Source of the DNA: Rhodospirillales bacterium
GTDB lineage: Bacteria > Pseudomonadota > Alphaproteobacteria > Rhodospirillales > Casp-alpha2
DNA length: 6,023 bases
Assembly (NCBI GenBank): GCA_016187325.1
Contig: JACPJY010000236.1
Coordinates: 1 to 6,023, forward strand
Direction: 5' to 3'
Shown here in pieces: positions 5,743 to 6,023 of the stretch; position 1 is the stretch's first letter, and each line of letters opens with the position of its first letter. The position numbers and the translations under genes are program-made. The notes under the pieces are model-generated. The model was not told where the DNA came from. It searched no databases and was given only the letters and a program-made list of their open reading frames with translations.

Positions 5743-6023
5743 ATGAGCGAAGGCTCCCTTAAAGCCCCCAAGCGCCACCCGATTGCGTGGCGGGACGCCG
5801 ACTTCTACGACGAGGCGAAGCTGGATGCGGAACTGCGCCGCGTGTTCGACATTTGCCACGGTTGCCGGCGGTGCTTCAATCTTTGCGAAAGCTTCCCGAG
5901 GCTGTTCGACCTCATCGACGCCGCGGACACCGGCGAGCTCGACGGCGTTGCCAGCCTCGACTTCAAGTCGGTGGCCGACGCCTCCACGCTGTGCGACATG
6001 TGCTTCATGACCAAGTGCCCCTA
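5743..6023 (+). CDS. GlpC/heterodisulfide-reductase-like Fe-S protein, N-terminal part (3' end outside window)
   Basis: Only the first 93 residues are present. The ATG at 5743 follows GAGGA (5729-5733) by 9 nt. Two iron-sulfur motifs are visible: CHGCRRCFNLC (C38, C41, C44, C48), a 4Fe-4S pattern, and CDMCFMTKCP (C84, C87, C92), a second cluster motif cut by the window edge. This arrangement resembles the ferredoxin-like N-terminus of GlpC and heterodisulfide-reductase-related proteins, which pass electrons between partners. The second motif, with four residues before its third cysteine, fits the subgroup I recall next to rubrerythrin and DUF3501 genes. There is no signal peptide or membrane segment in the visible part. 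Lying 113 nt after rubrerythrin on the same strand, it is probably co-transcribed and could serve as that protein's electron donor, but this is inferred. The C-terminal CCG domains expected of the family cannot be checked. Confidence 0.82.
   Translation, partial: MSEGSLKAPKRHPIAWRDADFYDEAKLDAELRRVFDICHGCRRCFNLCESFPRLFDLIDAADTGELDGVASLDFKSVADASTLCDMCFMTKCP

Overview
The window looks like chromosomal core DNA from a GC-rich alphaproteobacterium, probably a Rhodospirillales-type lineage. The reasons are strong G/C preference at third codon positions, a fabA-fabB-fabI cluster with FabI of the alphaproteobacterial type, and an Irr-type Fur-family regulator, a family characteristic of alphaproteobacteria. 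All six genes lie on the + strand. No mobile element, tRNA, rRNA, CRISPR array or phage gene is visible, and no gene-free stretch exceeds 300 bases.

Layout: (1) 1-1506, the C-terminal 501 residues of polynucleotide phosphorylase (pnp), cut by the left edge, followed by a long GC hairpin and a T-tract. (2) 1713-4398, a fabA-fabB-fabI operon for unsaturated fatty acid synthesis, ending in a hairpin plus T5. (3) 4586-5011, an Irr-like Fur-family regulator behind a structured intergenic region. (4) 5009-5209, an unusual spacer: an AT-rich block of two nested palindromes holding an Irr-box-like half-site and a good sigma70-type promoter, then a GC-rich leader that can fold strongly. (5) 5210-5629, a small rubrerythrin without a rubredoxin domain. 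(6) 5743-6023, the start of a GlpC/heterodisulfide-reductase-like Fe-S protein, cut by the right edge.

How the genes may work together: FabA makes and isomerises the 10-carbon enoyl-ACP, FabB elongates the cis product, and FabI carries out the NAD(P)H-dependent enoyl reduction of each cycle. Irr would sense iron/heme status and is followed directly by a peroxide-detoxifying diiron protein and a likely electron-transfer protein. That makes the right half a candidate iron/peroxide response module.

The most interesting points are the regulatory DNA and structured leader between irr and the rubrerythrin gene; the pairing of a cysteine-free rubrerythrin with a multi-cysteine Fe-S protein; and a FabI with substitutions at several positions that matter for triclosan binding in E. 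coli FabI. No clearly new system is demonstrated. Family calls rest on motif recognition and remembered sequences, not on database searches.
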